Assembly (NCBI GenBank): GCA_016703425.1
Contig: JADJCA010000023.1
Coordinates: 42,863-106,862 of the forward strand
Length of the DNA stretch: 64,000 bases
From: Myxococcales bacterium
GTDB taxonomy: Bacteria; Myxococcota_A; Polyangia; Polyangiales; Polyangiaceae
Direction: 5' to 3'
Shown: piece by piece, positions 7,323 to 15,796 of the stretch
Layout: each line of letters starts with the position of its first letter
Numbering within the stretch: the first letter of the stretch is position 1
Position numbers and translations under genes: made by a program
The notes under the pieces: model-generated
What the model saw: the letters and a program-made list of their open reading frames with translations, nothing else
Database searches by the model: none
Told to the model about the DNA's origin: nothing

Positions 7323-9599
7323 TTGGCTTCTCATCGAACATTTGTGAGCGTGGTCGCTCTCGTCGCCGGCCTGCCGCTCGGCGCTCCGCCGGCGCGCGCG
7401 CAAACGCCGGCGGCCGTCCCCGCGGCCGCGGCCGAGGCCGCGCCGCCGGAGGAGCCTCTCGTTCCGCCGCGGCTCGTCGCGGGCTCGCCGCCGGCCTACC
7501 CGCCCGAGCGAACGGAGGCGGTGACCGTCGTCATTACCGTGGTCGTTGCCCCGGACGGCTCCGTCCGCGAGGTTCGCGCCCTCGATGGGCACGCGGCCTT
7601 CCTTGAGGCAGCGCGCGGAGCCGCCTTGCGATGGCAGTTCGAGCCGGCGCGCCGCGGCGCGAAGGCCATCGCCGCCACGGTGCGCATCGCCATCGACTTC
7701 GCGCCGCCGCCGATGTCGCCCGGCCCCCCGAGTTCGTCGCATCCGCTTCCGCCGCAGCCGCTCGAGGAGATCGTGGTGCGAGGCACACGGGTCGCGCCCC
7801 CCGCGTCGGTGAACCTCGGCCGTGCCGACATTCGGCAGATGCCTGGCGCGATGGGCGACCCGCTGCGCGCCATCGACGTCCTTCCCGGCGTTCTTCCGAC
7901 GCTCTCGGGCCTGCCCTACTTCTACACGCGGGGCGCTCCGCCGAGCGCGACGGGCTACTACCTTGACGACCTGCCGCTCCCGTACCTCTTTCACGTGGGG
8001 CTCGGTCCGTCGATCATCCACCCCGGCTTTGTGCGCACCGTCGGGCTGGAGTCCGCCGGCGGCCACGCGCGTTATGGGCGTTTCACGGGCGCCTTCGTTG
8101 TCGCGACGACCAATCCGCCGACCGAGGAGCTCGCGTGGGAAGGACGCATCCGTGTCATCGACTCTTCCGCGTTTGTGGCCGCTCCGTTCGCGAACGGAAA
8201 GGGTCACGCGGCTGTTGGGACGACGCTCTCGTATGCGGGCCTTCTGCTCGGCGTCTTCGCGCCCGACTACACCATCGACTATCGAGACTTCGCCGCTCGC
8301 GTCAGCTACGACGTCGGGCCTCGCGATCGCATTTCCATCTTCTCGCTCGGGGCTTACGACTTTGCCGGCCAACGCGACGTGGAGAGTGGTCAACGGCAGG
8401 TCCTCTTCGGCTCCGAGGTCTACCGCGTCGACCTGAAGTGGCAGCGCTCACTCACGGGGGAAGGCGCGCTCCGCACGGCGGTGACCTGGGGGTACGACCG
8501 CTCACGGCTCGCCGGGCACCGGTTCGCGAGCGACCAGTCGATCGCGGCGCGAACCGCTCTCGTGCAGCCCTTCGGGCCGCGGTGGGAGATGGAGGTTGGC
8601 GCCGACGCTCGCATCGACTCTTTCGACGCGGACCTGCCGTCGGTGCACTCGCTCACGCGAGCGGACTACGAGGAGACGGCCCGTCTCTTCGGGGCACACA
8701 CCGACACGGTCGCAGGGAGCTACGGCTCGCTGACGTGGCGGCCGCTCACCACGCGCGGACCGCGCGAGTCGCGAGTAACGCCGCCCACGCTTGAGCTCAC
8801 GAGCGGCGTCCGCACCGCCGTCTACTCGTCGGAGGGCCGCACCTTGCCGGCGGTCGATCCACGGATGTCACTCGTCCTCGCTCCCGCGTCGCGTGTTCGC
8901 CTGCTCACGTCGCACGGGCTCGCGCACCAGGCTCCGGCGTATTCGCTTCCGGTCCCGGCCGTCTCCATCCCCGCGTTGGCTGGCGGGCTCCAGGAGTCGC
9001 TGCAGTCGAGCGTGACGGGCGAAGTCACCGGCTCGCACGACCTCGTCGGGACCGCCACGGTGTTTCGCGGCGTCTTCAGCAACGTCAGTGACTTCGTTCT
9101 CTTGCAGAACGACTTTCCCCTGAAGCGCAGCCCGCCGCTCCGCGGCGCCGCCGACGGCCTCGAACTCTCGCTTCGCCGCGCGCTCAAGGGCCGCTTTGGC
9201 GCGCAGGTCTCGTACACCCTGTCGCGCTCCACGCGGGACGGAGAGCGCGAGTCACGGCGGCTAAGCAGCTACGACCGAAGGCATGTCGTCAACGTGGCGC
9301 TGCTCTTTGATCTCGGTCGCGGCTGGACCGCCGGAGCGCGCTCGCTCGTCTACTCGGGGCTCCTCCGCGATCCGGAGAGCGGTTCGACAGACCGGCTGCC
9401 CGCCTTCATGAGGCTCGACGTGCGGCTCGCCAAGCGATGGAAGTGGGGAAAGGCCGGTTATGTGGGGCTCGTCGCAGAAGGCTTGAACGTCACGGCCAGT
9501 CGCGAAACGGTGGCGCTCCGGTGCGACGACGCAGGTTGCAAGGCGCGCAACATCGGGCCGCTCACACTCCCGAGCGTCGGCATCGAAGGGGGGATGTGA
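7323..9599 (+). CDS. TonB C-terminal domain fused to TonB-dependent receptor
   Basis: A 758-residue outer-membrane protein. A signal peptide (ending PARAQ) is followed by a TonB C-terminal-like domain at about residues 55-130 (SPPAYPPERTEAVTVVITVV ... FLEAARGAALRWQFEPARR), then a receptor plug domain from about 145 (EEIVVRGTRV ... DPLRAIDVLPGV ... YYLDDLPLPYLFHVG) and a beta-barrel to the end. In a normal system TonB domain and receptor are separate partners, so this is an unusual architecture; the N-terminal domain may act as a signalling or self-gating element. The start shown is TTG 7323; GTG 7344 is an equally good start because the hydrophobic segment begins there. The barrel gene overlaps or abuts the lipoprotein gene at 9605, implying an operon. 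Substrate unknown. Confidence 0.88.
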   Translation: MASHRTFVSVVALVAGLPLGAPPARAQTPAAVPAAAAEAAPPEEPLVPPRLVAGSPPAYPPERTEAVTVVITVVVAPDGSVREVRALDGHAAFLEAARGAALRWQFEPARRGAKAIAATVRIAIDFAPPPMSPGPPSSSHPLPPQPLEEIVVRGTRVAPPASVNLGRADIRQMPGAMGDPLRAIDVLPGVLPTLSGLPYFYTRGAPPSATGYYLDDLPLPYLFHVGLGPSIIHPGFVRTVGLESAGGHARYGRFTGAFVVATTNPPTEELAWEGRIRVIDSSAFVAAPFANGKGHAAVGTTLSYAGLLLGVFAPDYTIDYRDFAARVSYDVGPRDRISIFSLGAYDFAGQRDVESGQRQVLFGSEVYRVDLKWQRSLTGEGALRTAVTWGYDRSRLAGHRFASDQSIAARTALVQPFGPRWEMEVGADARIDSFDADLPSVHSLTRADYEETARLFGAHTDTVAGSYGSLTWRPLTTRGPRESRVTPPTLELTSGVRTAVYSSEGRTLPAVDPRMSLVLAPASRVRLLTSHGLAHQAPAYSLPVPAVSIPALAGGLQESLQSSVTGEVTGSHDLVGTATVFRGVFSNVSDFVLLQNDFPLKRSPPLRGAADGLELSLRRALKGRFGAQVSYTLSRSTRDGERESRRLSSYDRRHVVNVALLFDLGRGWTAGARSLVYSGLLRDPESGSTDRLPAFMRLDVRLAKRWKWGKAGYVGLVAEGLNVTASRETVALRCDDAGCKARNIGPLTLPSVGIEGGM

Positions 9600-9604
9600 G
9601 CGTG

Positions 9605-10352
9605 ATGCGCCGTTGGCTCCAGTTCACGCCGGTCTGTGCGTTCGTCATGACCGCCGCCACGGCGTGTTTGCCGTCGGACGAATCGATCGAGCGCGGCGCC
9701 ATCTACGTACGCCTAAGCGCGGCCCCGTTGAGACAATCGCTCGACGACGCCCGTGTGCTCGCCTTCGAGAAGCTCAACGTGATCGTGAACGGCGACACCC
9801 TGAGCTGCCACTCGCTCTACTACGTGGACCGGCCTAAGCCCTCGGTGACTCTCGTCAGCTTGCTTCAGCCGTACGTGTTTGAGCATCGCAGCCTCACCGA
9901 CGAGACGTGCGGCGTGCTTGCCGGGTACAGCAACCCTCAGAACGTGAACGCCTGGGCGACCGACGGCATCGATCCCGCGGAGCGAGACCTCCTCATGCCG
10001 GAAGGCGTCGGCTCTGTTGGCAGCCTGCATGTGGTGGCAGTCCTCTACCGCGTGCCGTCGGCCGCGGGCGAATCGCTGCGTGTCGAGCGTCGCTTCGACC
10101 TGGTCCTTCACGGGCTCACCGGCGCCGCCGTCCAAGCGAACGGTGTGCCGGCGCCGCGCGGAGGAATGTCGGAGGTTTATGCCACGCTCGACATGGCGCC
10201 CCCTGGCGGTTGAGCTATCGAACGATGTTCGGTGGGATAAGAACCGTGACGGAACGGTCACGAGCGACGAGCTCCCCGATTCCGTCGTCGAGCGCGTGCG
10301 CCAGGCCGCGTCCGACAAGTGGCGCTTCGCCGGGGTCTCGATTGTAAGGTAG
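9605..10352 (+). CDS. Lipoprotein with C-terminal EF-hand loop, frameshifted
   Basis: Starts within a few bases of the receptor stop (GTG 9596 overlaps it; ATG 9605 chosen for the signal peptide) so the two are probably co-transcribed. The signal peptide ends in the lipobox ATAC. As printed, the frame stops at 10213 after 202 residues. The other frame continues without a break to 10352 and encodes a canonical calcium-binding loop (DKNRDGTVTSDE) and a helical tail. Removing one C from the five-C run at 10199-10203 joins the two frames into one protein of about 248 residues. I therefore treat 9605-10352 as one gene with a sequence error or frameshift. The body has several cysteines but no family I recognise; it may be a surface partner of the receptor. 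Confidence 0.7.
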
Positions 10353-10552
10353 CGCTTCGCTTCAGGGCGAGAGCCTCCCCACGGGAGCGTAGAAAGCCTG
10401 TCGAGAGCAAGGATCACGCGAACTCAAGCGTGCGCTGGCATTACCTTTGGCGCTCGACTGCAACGACGACGCGCGGATGCCCTTATCCGTGACCGCCTCA
10501 CTGCAAGGTTCCCGCCCTCGCGAGTTTGACTCATCGCGAGCGCCGCCCACGC

Positions 10553-11269
10553 TCAAGGCGTCTGGCCGGTCACCGGATCGGCGAACGTCACGCGCGCGGT
10601 GCAATAGAAGCGCTTCGCCCCGTCGTCGAGCTCGCGCATCGCGCTCGCAGCGAGCGTGAAGGACTTGCCGGCCTTGCCGAGGTTGTACAGCGTGAACCAG
10701 AACTCCTCCGTGAACGCATCGGTCGCGGGCGATGAAGCCGCCGGGCGGGCCGGCAGGTCGCTGTTCACTTCATAACGCAGGCGGTAAGGGGCCTCCGGTC
10801 CCTCCTTGTCTGCGTTGACGCCGCCTTCAAGATTGTCGACGACTAGGTCGGAGGTCAGCGTGCGGCGCTCTCCGTCGATCGAGTCACGCTTGACCTCGAC
10901 GGTGACCCGGCCGGCCTGCACCTTGCCGTGCTTGCGGTACTCATTCGGTGAGCGGCTCGCGACGATGGCGTCGACCTGGCTCGAGACGGTGGGATCACCC
11001 TCGAAATGGATCGCGAGCTTCACGTGGCCCTGCGACGGCGCGGGTGAAAACGCCAGTGTGGTCATGTCCTGCACCGAGCAGGTCCACGGCGCGTCGAGGG
11101 TAAAGGTGCGGCCCGTCTGCGCTCCGTTGCGGAGCTCACCGCTCGCCGTTTCGCTCAACTCGGTTGATGCGCTCGCGCAGCCGACGAGGCCGACGATGCT
11201 CAAGCCAGCGACGAGGCGGGGCGCGATTTTAGCGAACTGAGAGAGACGTGAGAGCGGTGCGAGCTGCAT
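10553..11269 (-). CDS. Lipoprotein, unknown function
   Basis: A 238-residue exported protein. The N-terminus is a long signal peptide ending in GLVGC, followed by a Ser/Thr/Glu linker. The mature part is beta-rich (FTLDAPWTCSVQDMTTLAF, HVKLAIHFEGD, GRVTVEVKRDSIDGERRTL) with a Cys near residue 63 and another near 222 that may be bridged. No catalytic motif. The preceding 200 bases (10353-10552) show no gene. A position next to a sigma-factor operon gives no firm functional clue. Confidence 0.75.
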   Translation of the reverse strand: MQLAPLSRLSQFAKIAPRLVAGLSIVGLVGCASASTELSETASGELRNGAQTGRTFTLDAPWTCSVQDMTTLAFSPAPSQGHVKLAIHFEGDPTVSSQVDAIVASRSPNEYRKHGKVQAGRVTVEVKRDSIDGERRTLTSDLVVDNLEGGVNADKEGPEAPYRLRYEVNSDLPARPAASSPATDAFTEEFWFTLYNLGKAGKSFTLAASAMRELDDGAKRFYCTARVTFADPVTGQTP

Positions 11270-11707
11270 GGTGTGCTCCTCGGAAGCGGTGTTGTTGGGT
11301 CCCTAGCAGCAACGCTCGCGCCAGGACGTCGCGATGAGGTCGTGGCGCGTAAGGCTTGAAGATTGCGTCGCCCTCGCTGGCCGTTCGCATCGAACGACGG
11401 AGCCATCGTGGCCACGCCGGTGAGGCATCGAACCACCACGCTCGCTTCAACGTGTCGCCCCGCGCCCTCAAGGTATTTTTCGACTCAACCAAGCGAAGCT
11501 GAGCTGATCGGGCAAGAGTTGTTCGCCGCTTTGGCGGGCGACCCGAGCGTCGGGCCCGCATCACCCGTCAGGGCGGGAGATCGTCGCAAGCGATGTCGAC
11601 GCGACGTTTCGTCCATTCGTCCCCGCTCGTTCGTTACCCTGCGTGGGCGCAGAGGGAGGCCCGAGGTGGGTCGCCGGGGCCCGTGCTTTGTCCTGTCCGT
11701 TGCTTGG
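11270..11707. other. Intergenic region upstream of the sigma-caspase operon
   Basis: About 440 bases between divergent transcription units. Both strands contain open frames but their codon use and amino-acid make-up (Arg/Pro/Ser-rich) are those of shadows. It should contain the promoters of the lipoprotein gene and of the sigma-factor operon; I could not pick out a convincing -35/-10 pair by eye. Confidence 0.4.
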
Positions 11708-12280
11708 ATGAACCCCAGTCACCCATCGTCAGAGGCGCGTGGTGCGCCGTGGCTCGCCGCGTTTCACGCCGGCGAGCGGGCCACGCTTGAGGGCTGTTAC
11801 CGAGAGCACGTGGGTGCAGTGCTCGCGGCGGCGACTCGGGTGCTGCCGACGGTCGACGCGGAGACAGTTACCCACGACGTCTTTCTTCGCCTCCTGACCG
11901 ACGACGGTATGCGGGCGACCTTCAAAGGAGGCAACCTCGGCGGTTGGCTCTCTGTCGTCGCGCAGCGCGCCGCCATCGATCTCTTTCGGCGGCGTCGCAA
12001 AGAGGTGGACCTAGAAGAAGCCGGCGCGCGGCTGGACGAAGCGTCGATCGCCACGCCGGCGCGCGACGCGGAGGGCGCCGAGGCGTCTCAGCTCGTGGAA
12101 CGATTCGTGAGCTCGGTGTTGCCCGAGAAGTACCGCACCCTCTTTGAGCTTCGCTTCATCCAGCAGTTCTCGCAACGCGACGCCGCCGCCAAGCTGGCGA
12201 TGCAGCGCTCGACGCTCGCTTATCAGGAGCAGGTGATTCGCCGCATGCTCGAGGACTTCCTGCTCGGAGATGAGCCATGA
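11708..12280 (+). CDS. ECF-type RNA polymerase sigma factor
   Basis: A 190-residue sigma-70 family factor with sigma region 2 at about residues 30-95 (EREHVGAVLAAATRVL, HDVFLRLLTDD, GNLGGWLSVVAQRAAIDLFRRRRKE) and region 4 at about 130-185 (LPEKYRTLFELRFIQQFSQRDAAAKLAMQRSTLAYQE as helix-turn-helix). The ATG at 11708 gives the usual ECF length. Its stop overlaps the start of the next gene (ATGA), which encodes an anti-sigma factor. The pair should respond to an envelope signal and very likely controls its own operon, including the caspase-like gene; the promoter recognised is not known. Confidence 0.88.
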   Translation: MNPSHPSSEARGAPWLAAFHAGERATLEGCYREHVGAVLAAATRVLPTVDAETVTHDVFLRLLTDDGMRATFKGGNLGGWLSVVAQRAAIDLFRRRRKEVDLEEAGARLDEASIATPARDAEGAEASQLVERFVSSVLPEKYRTLFELRFIQQFSQRDAAAKLAMQRSTLAYQEQVIRRMLEDFLLGDEP

Positions 12281-13077
12281 CGAAGTGCATCATGGAGACG
12301 GTCGTCGACGCGCACTTCGGTGGCACGATCACGACTGAAAAGGAGACGGAGCTGCGCCGGCATCTCGCCGACTGCGAGCGATGTCGTCGCCGTTACGAGC
12401 GGCGAGCTCTCCTCGCGAAACTCGACCCGGCCGCCCTATCGCCAGAAGCGCGCATTGGGCGCGCATTGGGCCTCGTCGAGCCGAAGGTCTCGGCTCCGCA
12501 GCCCGCCGAAGCGGAGCCAAGACGCCGCGTCGTCGCCTTCTTGGCCACGGGCCTCGCGGCCGCCGCCGCCGTGGCGCTCTTTATCGCGCGGCCAGCCGGT
12601 CGCGACAGCGAATTTACGGCCCGCGGCGCGCTTACGCACGACGCCGCGATGAGGCCACACCTCGAGGTCTTTCGCGCCCGCCCCGGGCACGAGCCAGTGC
12701 GCACGGAGGACGCGATGCGCGCGAGCGACGAGCTTGCCTTTGCCTACGTCGGCCAGCCGGGCAAGCCCCACCTGGCGGTGTTTGGCGTCGACGAACACGG
12801 CCACGTCTTTTGGTTCCATCCCGCGTGGACCGACCCGAAGGCCAACCCCGAGTCGATCCCAGCGCCAGCGCTCGCCGGCAGCGAGCGGCAAGAGCTGCGG
12901 GAAGCCGTGCGCCATACCCTCGACGGTCAGCGGCTGGAGCTTCACGGGCTTTTCTCGGAACGTGCCATGACCGTCAAGGAGATCGAGGGCGCCCTGGCGG
13001 GTCGGACCGCGCCGCTCGGTGCGCTCCGGCTGAGCGGTGCTACGGACTACGTGGTTTCGCTCTCGGTCACGCCATGA
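12277..13077 (+). CDS. Anti-sigma factor, zinc-finger type, single membrane span
   Basis: A 266-residue protein translated from an ATGA overlap with the sigma gene. The cytoplasmic N-terminus carries the zinc-binding HLADCERC signature (His-x3-Cys-x2-Cys) of anti-sigma domains. One hydrophobic segment at about residues 88-107 (VVAFLATGLAAAAAVALFIA) crosses the membrane. The outer part of about 155 residues includes LAFAYVGQPGKPHLAVFGVDE and FWFHPAWTD and probably senses the signal; I do not recognise it. Role inferred: hold the sigma factor inactive until the outer domain is triggered. The gene ends in another ATGA overlap, coupling it to the caspase-like gene. Confidence 0.83.
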   Translation: MTKCIMETVVDAHFGGTITTEKETELRRHLADCERCRRRYERRALLAKLDPAALSPEARIGRALGLVEPKVSAPQPAEAEPRRRVVAFLATGLAAAAAVALFIARPAGRDSEFTARGALTHDAAMRPHLEVFRARPGHEPVRTEDAMRASDELAFAYVGQPGKPHLAVFGVDEHGHVFWFHPAWTDPKANPESIPAPALAGSERQELREAVRHTLDGQRLELHGLFSERAMTVKEIEGALAGRTAPLGALRLSGATDYVVSLSVTP

Positions 13078-14618
13078 AGACGCTCCGTTTCGCCCTGACG
13101 CTCGCCGCCTTCCACGTCATCGCGTCGCCGGCTCCGGCGGCCGCTGCCGAAGCGCGCGCTCACGCGACCTTCGCGCTCGTGATCGGCGCCAACCGCTCCG
13201 TCGACGCGGACCTCGCGCCGCTCAAATACGCCGACGACGACGCGGCCCGGTACCTCGATCTCTTTCGTCTCCTCGGCGCACGGACGTACCTGCTCGCGCG
13301 CCTCGACGACAACACGCGCGCCCTTCATCCGCAGGCTGCCGCCGAGGCGCAGGAGCCGAAGCGCGCTCCTTATGACGCCGCCGTCGCGCAGCTCACGCGC
13401 GACGTGGCTCAAGCGGCGGCTCGCAACGTCGAGACGACCGTCTACGTCGTCTACGCCGGCCACGGCAACGTGAAGGACGGGCAGGGATACCTCTCGCTCG
13501 AAGACGCGCGGATCACCGGCAGCGACTTGGCGCGCACCTTCGCAGCGCTCCCAGCGACGCGCATCCACCTCATCGCCGACGCCTGCGCCTCCTATTTCGT
13601 CGCCTACAGCCGCGGTCCTGGAGGCACGCGCCGCGCCGTCGACGCGCTGCCGGCGGCCGCCGAGCTCTCCGCCGACCCGCGCGTGGGCCTCTTGCTCTCG
13701 AGCTCATCGGCGAAAGAGAGCCACGAGTGGGAGGCCTTCCAGGCGGGCGTCTTTAGCCACGAGGTCCGCTCGGGCCTCTACGGCGCCGCTGACGCCGATC
13801 GCGACGGGATCGTCACGTACCGCGAGATCGCAGCCTTCGTGGCGCGGGCCAACGAGTCGGTTCCCAACGAGCGGTATCGCCCCGAGGTCCACTCGCGCGC
13901 TCCGCGCGGCGGCGACGCGCTCCTCGACTTGCGCAGGGCCAGCGCGCGACGCCTGGAGATCGGCGGGAAACACGCCGGCCACTACACGCTCGAGGACGCT
14001 CGCGGCGTGCGACTGATGGACATGCACAACGCACCGAACCAGACGATGGTCATCGTCCGGCCGGCGCCGACCCAGCCGGCCTTCTTGCGCCGCGCCGGCG
14101 ACGACAAGGAGATGCTCCTGCCGGCCGACCTGCCGGTCCTCACGGTGGACGACCTCACCGCGGAGGACGGGCGCGTCGCGGCGCGAGGTGCGGCCCACGA
14201 GTCTTTCAGCAAGCTCTTCGCGTTGCCCTTCGATACGAGCGTCGTGGCGGCATACCGCGAGCGCTCCGTCCCCGCGATGCCGGCCGCGCCCGACGCGGGC
14301 CTAGGGGCGCGTCGCGCAGTCGGCTTGGGGGTGATGGGGGTTGGTGCGGTCGCCGCGACCATGGGCGTGGGCTTTTCAGTGTCAGCCGCGTCGCTCGCGC
14401 GACAGGTTCCCCCCGACGCGTCGCACGTCGAGGTGAGCGCTGCCAACGAGCGGATCGCGTCGCGCAACACGTGGGCGACGGTCAGCTACGTGGGCGGCGG
14501 CGCTGCACTCGTGACCGGCGCGCTGCTCCTCTTTTGGCCCAAGGAGCGGCCCGTCGAGCGCATCGAGGCGCGCGCCCTTCCCGGCGGCGCTCTTCTCAGC
14601 ATCGGTGACCGATTTTGA
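13074..14618 (+). CDS. Caspase-like (peptidase C14 / orthocaspase) protein, exported
   Basis: A 514-residue protein. It begins with a signal peptide (ending PAAAAEA), then a caspase-fold domain at about residues 28-260: LVIGANRSVDADLAPLKYADDDA, the catalytic His in VYAGHGN near residue 130 and the catalytic Cys in LIADACASYF near 171. A calcium-loop-like stretch DADRDGIVTYREI lies near residue 245. After a beta-rich region come two hydrophobic segments near 415-437 and 470-488, so the protease is probably anchored with its domain outside the cytoplasm. Translation starts at an ATGA overlap with the anti-sigma gene. Bacterial orthocaspases usually cleave after basic residues and are linked to regulated death or signalling; which applies here is unknown. 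The dyad is intact. Confidence 0.88.
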   Translation: MKTLRFALTLAAFHVIASPAPAAAAEARAHATFALVIGANRSVDADLAPLKYADDDAARYLDLFRLLGARTYLLARLDDNTRALHPQAAAEAQEPKRAPYDAAVAQLTRDVAQAAARNVETTVYVVYAGHGNVKDGQGYLSLEDARITGSDLARTFAALPATRIHLIADACASYFVAYSRGPGGTRRAVDALPAAAELSADPRVGLLLSSSSAKESHEWEAFQAGVFSHEVRSGLYGAADADRDGIVTYREIAAFVARANESVPNERYRPEVHSRAPRGGDALLDLRRASARRLEIGGKHAGHYTLEDARGVRLMDMHNAPNQTMVIVRPAPTQPAFLRRAGDDKEMLLPADLPVLTVDDLTAEDGRVAARGAAHESFSKLFALPFDTSVVAAYRERSVPAMPAAPDAGLGARRAVGLGVMGVGAVAATMGVGFSVSAASLARQVPPDASHVEVSAANERIASRNTWATVSYVGGGAALVTGALLLFWPKERPVERIEARALPGGALLSIGDRF

Positions 14619-14671
14619 GGCCTCGTGAGAAACCTTTCGTCCATGGGCCGGGGCTCGTTCGTTCGAAGGTC

Positions 14672-15772
14672 ATGAGAACATCTTCCTTCGCTACCTTCGC
14701 GGTCGTCGTCGGCGTCCTTAGCCTCGCTTCGGCGTGCGCCGGTGAGGTCTCGCTCGACGACCGCCCTTGCCCCTGTGCGGAAGGCTGGAGCTGCTGCGCC
14801 TCTCGCAACATGTGTGTCGCGCCCGGCGCGACCTGCGGCGACGGTCTCGGTGGTCTCGGTCAGATCGGCACATCGGCCGGTGACGGTGGCCTCGGTGGGC
14901 TGCAGGCGACCAAGAACCCCGTCGAGCTCGCGACGGCGCAATCGGCGCGGTGTTTCGCGACCGACCGCGAGCACGTTTACTGGCAGAACGCGGACGGCCT
15001 CGTGGTCGGAAGCGTGAAGGGCGCCCCCAGGCTCGAGGTTTCGTCGACCAAGACGCCGCTCGCCAGCAACGCCCTCTGCGGAATCGCCATCGACGGCGAC
15101 GAGCTCATCACGACGGCCTATCAGCTCGGCAAGCTTGTGAGCCTCTCGTTGGCCTCCAACGGGGAGTGGCACGTCGGCGGCAACATGAGCCTCTTCGGCG
15201 ACGGCTTGAAGACTCCATCGTCGCTCTCGCTCGCCGCGGAGACGATCTACGTCACCGACCACGAAGGCGGCAAGGTTGTCGCCGTGGCGCGAGGGCGCGG
15301 CCAAACGGTGGTCCTCGCCGAAGGCCTGACGAGGCCGCACGGCGTGGTGCACGACAACGCCTTCGTCTACTTCGTCGAGCAGGGCGACTCCACGCTCGGC
15401 ACCGGCGCCATTAAGAAGGTGCCCAAGGACGGCGGCGCCGTCGCCGTCGTGGCGGGGAACCAGAAGTCGCCCGACGGCCTCGTGATGTGGGACGGGCGGC
15501 TCTACTGGAAGGCGAACCGCCGCGTGTGGTCTGTCGCCGTGAGCGGCGCCGATGTGAAAGAGCTGGCCTCGGAGTTGACGCTCCTCGGCAGCGGCGGCGT
15601 TGGCGTCGACGGCCAGTCGGTCTTCTTTGGCGCGTCGCGCGGCATGATGCGCGTGGCCCTCGCCGGCGGCGCCGCCAGCGAGATCTACAGCGGCACGCCG
15701 CACGCGCTCACGGTGGATGAGGGGCGCGTCTTCTGGGCCGACGGCTCGAGCGTGTGGAGCGCCACGAAGTAG
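14672..15772 (+). CDS. Lipoprotein with Cys-rich N-terminus and propeller-like repeats
   Basis: A 366-residue protein. ATG 14672 starts a lipoprotein signal with lipobox ASAC; in-frame codons further upstream overlap the caspase gene stop and lack a signal. A Cys-rich segment follows (RPCPCAEGWSCCASRNMCVAPGATC), then a Gly-rich linker and about six repeats of the kind seen in beta-propellers, with motifs such as REHVYWQNADGLV, ETIYVTDHEGGKVV, NAFVYFVEQGDS, DGRLYWKANRRVW, EGRVFWADGSSVW. This suggests a six-bladed NHL/low-density-receptor-YWTD-like propeller exposed at the cell surface. It could be expressed with the operon upstream (53-base gap) but has its own plausible start region. Confidence 0.82.
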   Translation: MRTSSFATFAVVVGVLSLASACAGEVSLDDRPCPCAEGWSCCASRNMCVAPGATCGDGLGGLGQIGTSAGDGGLGGLQATKNPVELATAQSARCFATDREHVYWQNADGLVVGSVKGAPRLEVSSTKTPLASNALCGIAIDGDELITTAYQLGKLVSLSLASNGEWHVGGNMSLFGDGLKTPSSLSLAAETIYVTDHEGGKVVAVARGRGQTVVLAEGLTRPHGVVHDNAFVYFVEQGDSTLGTGAIKKVPKDGGAVAVVAGNQKSPDGLVMWDGRLYWKANRRVWSVAVSGADVKELASELTLLGSGGVGVDGQSVFFGASRGMMRVALAGGAASEIYSGTPHALTVDEGRVFWADGSSVWSATK

Positions 15773-15796
15773 CGCGGCGTCGCTCCGTCTGAACGG

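Noticed and set aside
7032..8393. 453-codon minus-strand open frame opposite the TonB-receptor fusion
   Set aside because: Arg/Val/Asp-rich shadow of a gene with clear plug and barrel features.
12381..13073. Long upstream extension of the caspase-like frame
   Set aside because: It overlaps the anti-sigma gene completely in another frame and is Arg/Ala-rich; the signal peptide at 13074 marks the true start.
14486..15703. 405-codon minus-strand frame opposite the propeller lipoprotein
   Set aside because: Shadow frame; the plus strand has lipobox and propeller repeats.
15773..15796. Terminator between convergent genes
   Set aside because: No convincing stem followed by a T-run could be found in the 24 bases.
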